Origin: an uncultured Acidimicrobiaceae bacterium
Lineage (GTDB): Bacteria > Actinomycetota > Acidimicrobiia > Spongiisociales > UBA5794
Assembly (NCBI GenBank): GCA_947258375.1
Contig: CAMYIJ010000020.1
Location: 1-64,000 of the forward strand
Length of the DNA stretch: 64,000 nt
Reading direction: 5' to 3'
This document shows positions 15,652 through 24,504 of the stretch, one piece after another. A program made the position numbers and the translations under genes. Position 1 is the stretch's first letter, and the number at the start of each line of letters is the position of its first letter. The notes under the pieces were generated by a model that saw only the letters and a list, made by a program, of their open reading frames with translations, did no database searches and was not told where the DNA came from.

Positions 15652-16961
15652 TATCCGAGTGCCTCGGCAAGGGACTCTTCGAACACCTGGAGCGTGGTGG
15701 CGACGTCTTCGTCGCTGTGCGCTGCGGACAGGAACCAGGGCTCCAGGGCGTCGGGCGATGGCATCACGCCACGTTCGATCATGGCCATCACCAGGTTCTC
15801 GTAGAGATCCTCGTCGTGGCCGGTGGCGCCCCGGTAGTCCGTCGGGTCCCCTTCGCCGAAGTAGAAGCTGAACATTGCCGGGCGGCCGAGCACGGCGCTT
15901 TCGACTCCCTTGTCGGCCAGGATCTTGGCCGTTCCGTCCATCAGCGCGTTGCCCACGCGGTCGAGCTGTGCCATCGGCTCGCCGGTGAGCAGACGCTCGA
16001 TCGTGGCCTGGGTCGCTGCGGTCGACACTGCGTTGCCGGAGTATGTCCCGGCCTGGATGATGCCGCCCCGGTCCCAGCCGCCGAGCACAGGTCCCCTTCC
16101 TGCAATCGCCGCGACGGGGAGTCCGTTGCCCATGGCTTTGGCAAAAGTCGCGAGGTCGGGGGTGACGCCATAGATCTCGACTGCTCCCCCGACGGCAATC
16201 CGGACACCGGTCTTGACCTCATCGAATACCAGAACGGCGCCGTGCCTGGTACACAACTCGCGCAAACCTTCGAGGAATCCCGGTTGCGGTTCGATCGCCA
16301 TCGCGTTGCCGAGCATCGGCTCCACGAACAACGCTGCGATATTGGCTCCGTCCCGCGCGAAGAGGCGCTCGGCCGCTTCGAGGTCGTTGAAAGGAAGGGT
16401 GCGGACCAGCCCGCCTATGGGCCGCGGCATGCCGGAACTCATCACCACCGGGACCGGGCTGAACGGTGAGCCGAGCGCATCGGTGGTATCGCCCGGCGTC
16501 GAGAACATCACATAGTCGTGGGCGCCGTGATACGTACCCTCGAACTTGACCACGATGTCTCGCCCGGTGAACCCGCGGGCCAGCCGGGTCGCGTGCATCG
16601 TCGCTTCGGTGCCGGTGTTGGTGAAGCGAAGGCGCTCCACCCAGGGCACGGCGCGCTTGACAGCTTCGGCCGCCGACACCTCCTGTTCCTGAGTGAACGC
16701 AAACGTCGTCCCGTTGGCGACGGCACGTGTCACCGCGGCAACGACGTGTTCATCGCCGTGGCCGAGGATGACCGGGCCGAACCCGAGGTGGTAGTCGATG
16801 TAGCGTTTGCCGTCAGCGTCATACACATATGCGCCTTCACCGCCGGTGAGGACGATGGTGTCGTCGTCGCCCCAGTAGCGCCACCCGCTCGAAACCCCGT
16901 TCACGAGGGCCGCGAGGGCTCGATCAAACATTGCGGAGGTCTTCGGTCCCTGGATGCTCAT
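15651..16961 (-). CDS. Class III PLP aminotransferase, glutamate-1-semialdehyde aminomutase-like
   Basis: A 436-residue fold-type I PLP enzyme. Visible features are GGEGAYVYDADGKRYIDYHL near the N-terminus, RFTNTGTEATMHATRLARGF, the GTYHGAHD cofactor region, VLVFDEVKTGVR with the conserved Asp, and TFAKAMGNGLPVAAIAG with the Schiff-base Lys. It is close to HemL-like enzymes, but the context (DAO oxidoreductase, aldehyde dehydrogenase, amidohydrolase, TetR) speaks for catabolism of an amine or omega-amino acid rather than haem synthesis. It is 36 bp downstream of the oxidoreductase on the same strand. Confidence 0.9.
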   Translation of the reverse strand: MSIQGPKTSAMFDRALAALVNGVSSGWRYWGDDDTIVLTGGEGAYVYDADGKRYIDYHLGFGPVILGHGDEHVVAAVTRAVANGTTFAFTQEQEVSAAEAVKRAVPWVERLRFTNTGTEATMHATRLARGFTGRDIVVKFEGTYHGAHDYVMFSTPGDTTDALGSPFSPVPVVMSSGMPRPIGGLVRTLPFNDLEAAERLFARDGANIAALFVEPMLGNAMAIEPQPGFLEGLRELCTRHGAVLVFDEVKTGVRIAVGGAVEIYGVTPDLATFAKAMGNGLPVAAIAGRGPVLGGWDRGGIIQAGTYSGNAVSTAATQATIERLLTGEPMAQLDRVGNALMDGTAKILADKGVESAVLGRPAMFSFYFGEGDPTDYRGATGHDEDLYENLVMAMIERGVMPSPDALEPWFLSAAHSDEDVATTLQVFEESLAEALG

Positions 16962-16997
16962 GTGATTGGTTCCTGTCTCATGTAGCCACCTTGATCT

Positions 16998-18386
16998 TCA
17001 AATCTTCACTATCCGCCATAGCCACCCGGCGGATGAAGCGGGCGTGCCTCGTTTCTCTTCGACCGAATCGGCCCGCTTCATGACTTGTAATGCACCATTG
17101 ATTCCCAGCCAGCGCAGCGGCTCCGGCTCCCAGTTGCGCACGTGGTGGTTGACCCAGGGGAATCGGGTCAACCGGGTTTCGCTGCCACCGATCAGATCGG
17201 CCAGTGTGCGCCCGGCCAGGTTGGCCGCCGCCAATCCCGCCCCGACATATCCACCCGCCCAGGCCAGGCCGGTCTTCCTGTCGAGGCCGGCCGTCGGCAT
17301 CCAGTTCCGGGTGACTCCGAGAACACCGCCCCAGCGGTGGCTTATCACCGTGTCTCGCAGCTGCGGAAAGATGTCGACCAATGCGGCGCGAACGTAGGTG
17401 AAACGATCCGCTGCGAAATCGGCGTTGCGCCGCACCCGCGACGCAAAGTCGTAGGGAGCCCCGCGCCCGCCGAAGGCTATTCGCCCATCGGCGGTGCGCT
17501 GGCCATAGGTCACGAGGTGGCGCAGATCGCCGAACAACTCGCGATTGGCGAGACCGATTTCGTCCCACAGCGACTCGTCCAGGGGCTCGGTTGCGATCAT
17601 CAGCGAGTAGAGCGGCGCCAGGGTGCGCTTGTGCCCGGCCAATTCCGCCGTGTAGCCCTCGGTGGCCCGCACTATGAACGGTGCCTTCACCCGCCCGCGT
17701 GCGGTCGCCACGACGCCCGGGCTGATTGCAGTGGCCGCAGTGTTCTCGAAGATCTCCACTCCCCGCCCCTCGAGCAGGTCGGCCAGGCCATGGGCCAGCA
17801 GTGCCGGTTGCACGGAGGCGGTTTCCGGCGACCACATGCCTCCAACCACACTCGCCGCCCGACCGATCTCGAGCGCCTCGCCCGCCGGGAGGATTCGCAC
17901 ATCGTCTTCTGCCCATCCGTAGTGGTGGAGCAGGTCGACGTGTTCGCGCGCTCGCTCCAATTGGCCCCCGTTGGTGAGGAACTCGATGGAACCTCCCTTG
18001 TGAAAGTCGGCGGAAATGCCATGCTTCGTGGTGACGTCGCCGACGACGTCAACTGTCTCACGTAGCGCCGCCCCCCAATCTCGTGCAGTCTCGAGGTCCG
18101 CCATCTCCTCGATCCGCTCGGGCCCCGCGGCAAACCCGTCGTAGCAGAAGCCACCGTTGCGGCCCGACGCACCGAAGCCGACGTGATCCCGCTCCAGGAT
18201 CGCGATCCGGATTGCGGAATCGGCCTCGAGGAGGGCGTACGCGGTCCACAGTCCTGTGTAGCCGGCGCCGACGATTGCCACGTCGACTTCTATGTCGCGA
18301 TCCAACGTGGGCCGGGCTGGGCGAGGGTCGATATCCTCCCACCACAGCGGTCGCGCAGCGGCATCAACAGGCGGTGTTGTAGTCAT
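16998..18386 (-). CDS. FAD-dependent oxidoreductase, DAO family (PuuB/glycine-oxidase-like)
   Basis: A 462-residue flavoenzyme with the dinucleotide-binding motif VAIVGAGYTGLWTAYALLE at about residue 35, the GASGRNGGFCYDGF substrate/FAD loop typical of gamma-glutamylputrescine oxidase-like proteins, and a C-terminal GVLGVTRNWMPTAGLD region with GGYVGAGLAAANLAGR. It oxidises an amine or amino acid to an imine/aldehyde with FAD. First gene of a minus-strand operon with the aminotransferase and TetR gene, and divergent from an aldehyde dehydrogenase that could take its product. The substrate is not determined by sequence. Confidence 0.9.
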   Translation of the reverse strand: MTTTPPVDAAARPLWWEDIDPRPARPTLDRDIEVDVAIVGAGYTGLWTAYALLEADSAIRIAILERDHVGFGASGRNGGFCYDGFAAGPERIEEMADLETARDWGAALRETVDVVGDVTTKHGISADFHKGGSIEFLTNGGQLERAREHVDLLHHYGWAEDDVRILPAGEALEIGRAASVVGGMWSPETASVQPALLAHGLADLLEGRGVEIFENTAATAISPGVVATARGRVKAPFIVRATEGYTAELAGHKRTLAPLYSLMIATEPLDESLWDEIGLANRELFGDLRHLVTYGQRTADGRIAFGGRGAPYDFASRVRRNADFAADRFTYVRAALVDIFPQLRDTVISHRWGGVLGVTRNWMPTAGLDRKTGLAWAGGYVGAGLAAANLAGRTLADLIGGSETRLTRFPWVNHHVRNWEPEPLRWLGINGALQVMKRADSVEEKRGTPASSAGWLWRIVKI

Positions 18387-18445
18387 AACTGGTAGCGTAA
18401 CACCGTGATGTAACGTTGTTGCATTAAATATCGAAAGGTGACTAG
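18387..18445. promoter_or_regulatory. Divergent promoter/operator region of the amine catabolism genes
   Basis: A 59-bp AT-richer stretch separates the divergent oxidoreductase and aldehyde dehydrogenase genes. It contains repeated GTAAC words (CGTAACACCGTGATGTAAC) and a TTGCATTAAATATC segment that could hold a -10 element. It is the obvious site for the cluster's TetR protein, but no clean palindrome could be defined. Confidence 0.4.
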
Positions 18446-19882
18446 ATGGTCGAGACGGTGAAGCTGTTCATCGCCGGGGAATGGACCGAGGGAACGGGAC
18501 AGGGCGCCTTCGAGTTGCGCTCCCCCGGCAGCGGCGAGCACATCGCAGACGTACCGATCGCCAGCCGGGATGACATCGATCGCGCGGTGATAGCCGCGCG
18601 CGCCGCGCATGATGAGATGCGCCACTGGTCGGCCTTTGAACGCGCCGACCTCTGTGCCCGCATTGCGGCCGAGGTCGAGCCGCTGGTCGCCGAGATCGCT
18701 CGCATTCAGACCCTCGAGCAGGGCAAGCCGTACCACGCCGAGTCGCTCGAAGACATCGAGGAGGCCAATCAGTACTTCCTCAACGCCGCCGAGGACGTCA
18801 AACGACTCAGTGGGGAGGTCATCCCGACCTCGGATCGCAACAAGCGGATGTTCACGTTCCACCGACCGGTTGGGGTGTGGGCGGCCATCACCCCCTGGAA
18901 CTTCCCGGTCACCATCCCCCTCGAATACATCGGACCGGGCCTCGCCGCGGGGAATTCGATCATCGCCAAGCCGCCGCTGTTCACGTCGTGGGCGCTGCTC
19001 AAGCTGGCCGAGGCATTCGATGCTGCGGGCGTCCCCAAGGGAGCCATCTCGGTGATCCCGGGCGCGGGCGACATCGGCGAGATGCTGGTGACCCACGACG
19101 GCATCGACGCCATCGGCTTCACCGGTTCCTCCGAAACCGGGAGCCGGATCCTGTCGCAGATGGGCATCAAGCGCTCGATCATGGAGATGTCGGGCAACGG
19201 GCCGACCATCGTCACCGCCGATGCCGACGTGAAAGCGGCGGCCGCGGCCGCTGTGTACGGGGCCTACTACAACGCCGGGCAGGTGTGCTGTGCCACCGAG
19301 CGGGTCATCGTGCTCGATGAGGTTCACGACGAGTTCGTGGCGCACACCCTCGAGGCGGCGCAGGCGGTTCAACTGGGCGACCCGTTCTCAGAATCCACCA
19401 ACATGGGCCCGCTGAACAACGAGCCGACCGCAGCCAAGATGGACCGCCATCTGGCCGACGCCCGGGAGCGCGGCGCCGAGATTCTGGTCGGCGGTGGCCG
19501 CGCCGCCGGCTTCGCCACGGACCTGTACTACGACTTCACAGTCATCGACCGAGTCCCCGAGGAATCCGCGGTTGCCCGAGAGGAGAGCTTCGGACCGGTG
19601 CTGCCGATTCTCAGCGCTCCCGACGACGAGGAGGCAGCAGCGCTGGCCAACCGGACCCGGCTCGGGCTCCAGGCCGCCGTGTTCACCTCGAGCCTACGGA
19701 AAGCGTTCTGGTACGCGGATCGGATTCGTTCCGGCACCGTGGTCATCAACGACTCAACCGACTTCTGGGAGACGTTCCAGCCTTTCGGCGGCGCCGCCGG
19801 CACCGACACCGGGTGGGGCCGGGGCCGCCTCGAGGAGTTCACTGATCTGCAGACACTGGTGATCGACCTCAGCGACGGGTAG
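18446..19882 (+). CDS. NAD(P)-dependent aldehyde dehydrogenase
   Basis: A 478-residue aldehyde dehydrogenase. It has AAITPWNFPVTIP, the cofactor loop IGFTGSSETGSRI, the catalytic Glu in IMEMSGNGPTIV and the nucleophilic Cys in NAGQVCCATERV. The EESFGPVLPIL and C-terminal FQPFGGAAGTDTGWGRG segments are typical. The MSGNGP and PFGGAAGTDTGWG forms differ from the usual LGGK/PFGGxKxSG, so this is a divergent subgroup. AAAGG precedes the ATG. It likely oxidises the aldehyde made by the neighbouring DAO enzyme. Confidence 0.92.
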   Translation: MVETVKLFIAGEWTEGTGQGAFELRSPGSGEHIADVPIASRDDIDRAVIAARAAHDEMRHWSAFERADLCARIAAEVEPLVAEIARIQTLEQGKPYHAESLEDIEEANQYFLNAAEDVKRLSGEVIPTSDRNKRMFTFHRPVGVWAAITPWNFPVTIPLEYIGPGLAAGNSIIAKPPLFTSWALLKLAEAFDAAGVPKGAISVIPGAGDIGEMLVTHDGIDAIGFTGSSETGSRILSQMGIKRSIMEMSGNGPTIVTADADVKAAAAAAVYGAYYNAGQVCCATERVIVLDEVHDEFVAHTLEAAQAVQLGDPFSESTNMGPLNNEPTAAKMDRHLADARERGAEILVGGGRAAGFATDLYYDFTVIDRVPEESAVAREESFGPVLPILSAPDDEEAAALANRTRLGLQAAVFTSSLRKAFWYADRIRSGTVVINDSTDFWETFQPFGGAAGTDTGWGRGRLEEFTDLQTLVIDLSDG

Positions 19883-19896
19883 CGGGCGGGGCAGCC

Positions 19897-19911
19897 AGAA
19901 GGTGACCTTCT
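19897..19911. repeat. 15-bp palindrome between convergent genes
   Basis: AGAAGGT G ACCTTCT, perfect 7-bp arms around one base, in the 32-bp gap between the converging aldehyde dehydrogenase and amidohydrolase genes. The loop is too short for an RNA hairpin as written; a smaller stem with a wider loop could act in termination of either gene. Confidence 0.4.
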
Positions 19912-19914
19912 ACC

Positions 19915-21468
19915 TCAGATCGCGACGCCGCCGATGAAGGTCGCTTCAGCCGTGACGAGGGCCAGATCCTTCGCTTCGAGCGGGTTCTCGCTCGCGACGA
20001 CCATGTCGGCAACCTTCCCGGAGACGAGCGAACCCGTCTCAGCTTCACGATGGTTGACCCACGCCGCGCCCATCGTGAAGCCGCGCAGCGCCTCCTCGCG
20101 AGTGATCGCCTGCTCGAGCACGAACGGCTCTGCCGCGGGATCATCACGGCGTGTCGTGGCCACCGCCATCTGGGCAAACGGGTCGGCCGTTGATACGGAC
20201 CAATCGGACCCACACGCAAACGGAGCTCCCTGGTCGATCAGCGACCGGAATGGGTACTGCAGAGCCGTGCGGTCCCCCAGCCGAGGCGCGGTGAGCTCGA
20301 CCATGCACCCGTCGTAGCAGGCCCAAAACGCTTGGGCATTGGCGGCGACGCCGAGTTGCCCGAATCGCGGTACGTCGAGAGGGTCGATCACCTGGATGTG
20401 CGCGATGTGGGGGCGCACCGCCGCGGCGTCGGCGGGATCGCCGGACTCCACGGCATCGAGCGAGTCGCGGATTGCCCGGTCGCCGATGGCGTGAAAGTGG
20501 GGCTGCAGCCCGGCGGCCATGATCCGCGGCACGGCCTCGAGCAGGACATCACGCCCGATGAACTGGAGGCCGCGGTCATCTACCCCCTCGTAAGGTTCGA
20601 GCATCGCTGCGGTGCCGTTCTCACAGACGCCGTCGACCATGAACTTCACTGCCCGCGGCGAGAACCGCTCCGAACCGTGCTTGCTCCGCTCAATGATCTC
20701 TTCGATCTGCTCAACACCGCGGTCTCGCTCCCACCACAGCGCCCCGATGACCGTGCCCCGCAGCTCGCCGGCACGATCGGCCGCCAGATATGCCTCTTGG
20801 ACCTCCGACGTGACCCAGGCGTCCTGCCACGTGGTGATACCGAGTGCCGTCAGGTAGCTTTGCGCGCGCACGATTCCGGCCCGCAGCTCGGCCACCGTCG
20901 TTGGGGGAACGACCCGCTCGACGAGAGCCACAGAACCCTCTTGAAGGGTGCCGTTGGGGGTTCCGTCATCAAACCGCTCGATCCGGCCGTCCACCGGGTC
21001 GGGCGTTGAGGCATCGATACCGGCCAGTTGCAGTGCCCGGGTGTTGGCCCAGGCGCCGTGGCCCTCACTGCCGTGAAGCAGCACGGGCCGGTCGGGCACG
21101 ACCGAATCGAGCACGCCGGCGAGAGCCATACCCCCGGGGAAATCCTGCATTGCCCAGCCACCGCCGAGGATCCACTCCTCGTCGGGATGGGAAGCGACGT
21201 ATGCCGCGATGGTGTCGAGATAGTCGGCGGGATCCACCTCGTGAAGGTCGCAGCGGTTCATCGCGAGGCCGCCGATCGGCGGATGGACATGAGCGTCCTG
21301 GAAACCGGGCATCAGGCATCGGCCGGCGAGGTCGTATTCCGCTGCCCCAGCCGGAGGCTCGCCGAGGCCAACTCCGGTGATTCGTCCACCGTCGACCACC
21401 AGCCAGTCGGCCATGGGCAGGGAGGGTTCCTGGGTGAGGATCGGACCATTGGTGAAAACGGTTGCCAT
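19915..21468 (-). CDS. Amidohydrolase, YtcJ-like metal-dependent hydrolase
   Basis: A 517-residue amidohydrolase-3 family protein. The beta-sandwich start (VFTNGPILTQEPSLPMADWL) leads to the HxH metal motif in MPGFQDAHVHPPIGGL, with VKFMVDGVCENGTAAM and LQPHFHAIGDRAIRDSLDAV further on and a C-terminal CGSDWSVSTADPF carrying the late Asp. These enzymes hydrolyse amides or N-formyl compounds; substrate is unknown. It converges on the aldehyde dehydrogenase gene, and may belong to the same catabolic theme. Confidence 0.9.
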   Translation of the reverse strand: MATVFTNGPILTQEPSLPMADWLVVDGGRITGVGLGEPPAGAAEYDLAGRCLMPGFQDAHVHPPIGGLAMNRCDLHEVDPADYLDTIAAYVASHPDEEWILGGGWAMQDFPGGMALAGVLDSVVPDRPVLLHGSEGHGAWANTRALQLAGIDASTPDPVDGRIERFDDGTPNGTLQEGSVALVERVVPPTTVAELRAGIVRAQSYLTALGITTWQDAWVTSEVQEAYLAADRAGELRGTVIGALWWERDRGVEQIEEIIERSKHGSERFSPRAVKFMVDGVCENGTAAMLEPYEGVDDRGLQFIGRDVLLEAVPRIMAAGLQPHFHAIGDRAIRDSLDAVESGDPADAAAVRPHIAHIQVIDPLDVPRFGQLGVAANAQAFWACYDGCMVELTAPRLGDRTALQYPFRSLIDQGAPFACGSDWSVSTADPFAQMAVATTRRDDPAAEPFVLEQAITREEALRGFTMGAAWVNHREAETGSLVSGKVADMVVASENPLEAKDLALVTAEATFIGGVAI

Positions 21469-21531
21469 GACCAGAGGCTAACGCCTGCAGATCGCGGGTT
21501 CTCTAGGCCGCTCACGATAAGCTCGGCGGCC

Positions 21532-22536
21532 ATGGCCCAGTTGGACCGCGCCCAGATCCTTGCATATCGATACCAGGCGAGCGGCCTCGATGCGCGGCTC
21601 CCGAACGGCGAGCTCGTCGCGGCGGCTCGCCCGGGACTCCAGGACAGCTCACCACGTTCGGCCGTGCTCTCGCTGCACGCCCGGGTCGAGGGCGTGACTC
21701 CTGAGGCATGGAGCGACCGGCGTCTCGTCCAGGTGTGGGGCCCCCGCGGGGCGATCTACCTGGTGGCCAAAGACGACCTCGCCCTTTTCACCCTTGGCCT
21801 GTTGCCGCGGGACCCGGATCGGCTGAAGCTTCTCGAAAGCAACGCCAGGAAGGTGCTGCGAGCTCTCGACGGGCGCCCGCAGCGGCCGGCAAATATTCTC
21901 GACCTGGTCCCGGCGATCCCCAGCCAGCGCGAGTTGTTGTGGGCGGCGGCAACCGGGTGGTTTCTGCCGATCTGGGATGCCAGCGCCACGGCGGCCTACC
22001 CCGCGGAGCCGGTCGATGCCGATCCCGAAGAGAGCAGGCTGGCCCTGGCCCGGCTCTTCCTCCACCACTTCGCCCCGGTCACATCCAAGGGCCTGCAGTG
22101 GTGGACTGGCAGCAGCCAGCAGGATGCAACGGAGACGATGAAGGCGCTGGCACAGGAGCTGGTCACGGTCGATGTTGGCGGCGAAGAAGTACTGATGCTC
22201 GAAGGCGACGTGGGACCGGCCCAGGAAGCACCGCCCCCTCGCGGATTGGCGCTGCTGCCTCCCGAGGACGTCTACATCAACCGCATCTGCGGGCCGTTGC
22301 TCGCCCCCAACGCCGATCTGCACGCCCAGCTCTATCCGCAGGCTCCGCTGCCGGGAGCCCTGATCGTCGACGGTGAAGTGGCGGCCACGTGGCGGCGACG
22401 CGATCGGCAGTTCTCCTTCTCGCCGACTCCCGGGACCAAGATCGACGAACTCGTCGGACCGGTCGCCGAGGCCGCCTCCGCGCTGCCGCTCCCGGGCGCT
22501 CCCGAGAACACGGTCGTCGACTGGGTCAGGGACTGA
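21532..22536 (+). CDS. AlkZ-like winged-helix DNA-binding protein
   Basis: A 334-residue protein of the winged helix DNA-binding family related to DNA glycosylase AlkZ/YcaQ. The N-terminus RAQILAYRYQASGLDARL, then AVLSLHARVEGVTPEAW and a VQVWGPRGAIYLVAKDDL segment are characteristic, with PGALIVDGEVAATWRRRDRQ in the C-terminal part. AlkZ enzymes unhook interstrand crosslinks, but most of these actinobacterial members are uncharacterised and some protect against self-made toxins. The frame is open far upstream over the amidohydrolase start; ATG 21532 is the sensible start. Confidence 0.82.
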   Translation: MAQLDRAQILAYRYQASGLDARLPNGELVAAARPGLQDSSPRSAVLSLHARVEGVTPEAWSDRRLVQVWGPRGAIYLVAKDDLALFTLGLLPRDPDRLKLLESNARKVLRALDGRPQRPANILDLVPAIPSQRELLWAAATGWFLPIWDASATAAYPAEPVDADPEESRLALARLFLHHFAPVTSKGLQWWTGSSQQDATETMKALAQELVTVDVGGEEVLMLEGDVGPAQEAPPPRGLALLPPEDVYINRICGPLLAPNADLHAQLYPQAPLPGALIVDGEVAATWRRRDRQFSFSPTPGTKIDELVGPVAEAASALPLPGAPENTVVDWVRD

Positions 22537-22585
22537 GTCCCATCTGACCGGCCGGGCTCGGTTGCGGGGAAGGTACGCTGTCGAT

Positions 22586-23143
22586 ATGGACACTCCGACG
22601 GCCCTGATCAGGATCAACGAAACGAACGTCATGGCGGTACACGGTGACTTGACCAGGCAACCGGTCGCCGCCGTCGTCAACGCCGCGAATGCATCGCTAC
22701 AGCACGGCGGCGGCGTGGCCCAGGCGATCGTCCGCACCGGCGGGCGAGTCATCCAGGAGGAGTCCGACGCCTGGATTCGCGAGAACGGTCCGGTGAAGCG
22801 AGGACAGGCGGCGGTCACAACCGGCGGCATGCTCGTGGCCTCTCACGTCATCCATGTGGTCGGCCCCATCTACGACGAGGGCCAGGACAACGCGGCGATG
22901 CTGAACGACGCCACGCAGGCAGCCCTCGATGCCGCGGCAGCTCACGATCTCACCTCAATCGCCTTTCCGGCGATATCAGCGGGCATCTACGGATACCCCG
23001 CCGAAGAGGCAACCGCGGTGATCGTCGCTGCGGTCAGGAACTGGCTGGAGCACAACGAATCCGATCTGGACGAGGTGCGCCTCGTCGGCTTCAGCAGAGA
23101 CGTTGCCGGCATGTTCGCCGCCGCGCTCAGAGGCGAGGACTAG
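22586..23143 (+). CDS. Macrodomain protein (ADP-ribose or O-acetyl-ADP-ribose hydrolase type)
   Basis: A 185-residue single macrodomain. Visible motifs are [20 protein letters not shown], the [14 protein letters not shown] loop, and [19 protein letters not shown]. The IVNAAN-like and SxGxYGYP motifs form the ADP-ribose pocket. Such proteins remove ADP-ribose from proteins or hydrolyse O-acetyl-ADP-ribose. The frame runs open upstream, but ATG 22586 gives the family length. The stop TAG shares the CTAG with the stop of the pseudogene on the opposite strand. Confidence 0.92.
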   Translation: MDTPTALIRINETNVMAVHGDLTRQPVAAVVNAANASLQHGGGVAQAIVRTGGRVIQEESDAWIRENGPVKRGQAAVTTGGMLVASHVIHVVGPIYDEGQDNAAMLNDATQAALDAAAAHDLTSIAFPAISAGIYGYPAEEATAVIVAAVRNWLEHNESDLDEVRLVGFSRDVAGMFAAALRGED

Positions 23144-23468
23144 TCCCCCGGGTAGTACCCGGTGGTGCCGTCGATCATCTCGCGAATGATGTCACTGTGC
23201 CCGGCATGGCGCCCCGTCTCGTCGATCATGTGGACCAGAACCCAGCGCAGCGAGCGCGGGCCGCTGTCAAGAACCACCACCGCTCGACCCAGGCGAGGTG
23301 CTTGATCATCCCGAGCAGGCTGGTGCCCGAAGGCACCAGCGGCCGCGCCGCCTGCTCCCTGTCCAGGCCGTCGAGTTTCCAGAGCATCACTGCCCGCAGT
23401 TCATTCAGGACGCCGACCAGAGTTTCCTTCTCGGTGCCCGTTTTCGGGCTCTTCTCAAATGGGAGCAT
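23140..23468 (-). pseudogene. DinB-like (DUF664) protein with internal deletion and frameshift
   Basis: The first part reads MLPFEKSPKTGTEKETLVGV and [19 protein letters not shown], the N-terminal half of a DUF664/DinB-type four-helix protein. After [10 protein letters not shown] it leaves frame and stops. In another frame directly adjoining, [20 protein letters not shown] and [17 protein letters not shown] follow, the end of the same family. In intact members about 70-80 residues separate these two blocks (from memory), here only a handful. So the gene has lost its centre (junction near 23240) and its frame. Its stop at 23140-23142 overlaps the macrodomain gene stop. Confidence 0.7.
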
Positions 23469-23477
23469 GCGGGGAGG

Positions 23478-24392
23478 CTACAAATCCTTGAGAAAGAAGA
23501 CATTGCGACATGTGGTCTCGAATCCGAGCGACTTGTAGAACTCCTGATCCGATCCGACCCAGATGATCTCGGCTCCAAGCACGGCCACTCGCTGCATGCT
23601 CGCGAGCACAGCGGCGGCACCGAGACCCATGCGGCGGTAGTCGGGATCGGTGGCCACGGGTTCGACGTATCCGATCCGGTTCACCGGATCGAACCACATA
23701 CCGGCGAACGAGACATGATCGCCATTGGGAGCCACCACAATCATCGTCAACGCCTTGTTGAAGTTGGGGGCCTGCTGGGCCCGACGGCGCCATTCGACTC
23801 CCTCAACCGGAGCCGGACCGTCGTGATTGAACCCGCGCCATAGAACCCGGTTGATCTGAGCGAGGTCGTTGTTGTCCTCGAGGCTCTCGAGCCCGAAACC
23901 GGGCGGTAGCGGTGGCTGCTCGATCCGTCCCCTCACAACGAAGCGGGACGATGGTTCGTCGAATTCGGGCGCCGGCTCGAGCCCATGTGTCGCCACCAAT
24001 TCCGCGATCTCTGGATCGGAATCGCTGCAGTAGATGCCGAGCACGTCCCTGGCGAGCGTCTTGGATCGGCCTCCGAAGTTGGCGAGAGCGTGTTCGATCA
24101 GGAGATCCGCCGCCTCGTACTGGCCGGGCCGTGCCTGGAGATACACAGAAGCCATCGAGTGCTCGGGATGGATGAGCCCCAGCATTTCACCGCCCCTGTG
24201 GGCTATGGCGATCCGGCTGAGATCGACGTCATCAACGTTGGGGTGGAAGTGCATGTACTCCCAACGCGGCTGCAGCCAGGCGGCCATGGCATCACCCGGC
24301 TCATACGCGTCGACGAGAAACCGGTTGACTCGCTCGTAGTCTTCCTGGTGAACATAGGTGCGGAGGTCTACGCCTGCTCGAGAGTTGGTCAC
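23478..24392 (-). CDS. Tandem GNAT acetyltransferase
   Basis: A 304-residue protein with two GNAT folds, as in mycothiol-synthase-like and Eis-like proteins. The N-terminal half (about 1-150) lacks a clear acetyl-CoA loop; the C-terminal half has VEPVATDPDYRRMGLGAAAV (Q/RxxGxG/A loop) and DQEFYKSLGFE. Acetyl-CoA would bind in the C-terminal domain. Substrate unknown. It lies 9 bp upstream of the DinB-like pseudogene, probably the same transcript. Confidence 0.85.
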   Translation of the reverse strand: MTNSRAGVDLRTYVHQEDYERVNRFLVDAYEPGDAMAAWLQPRWEYMHFHPNVDDVDLSRIAIAHRGGEMLGLIHPEHSMASVYLQARPGQYEAADLLIEHALANFGGRSKTLARDVLGIYCSDSDPEIAELVATHGLEPAPEFDEPSSRFVVRGRIEQPPLPPGFGLESLEDNNDLAQINRVLWRGFNHDGPAPVEGVEWRRRAQQAPNFNKALTMIVVAPNGDHVSFAGMWFDPVNRIGYVEPVATDPDYRRMGLGAAAVLASMQRVAVLGAEIIWVGSDQEFYKSLGFETTCRNVFFLKDL

Positions 24393-24504
24393 TGGGCCAC
24401 CTACGGAAACGGCTGTCTGTGGGACGGGCCCTCAGCCTAACTGTGGTGCCGAAACCATCGAGAGCGCCGGCCGGGTTCCGGGAGGCTGCCGTTAGCATCG
24501 CCGG

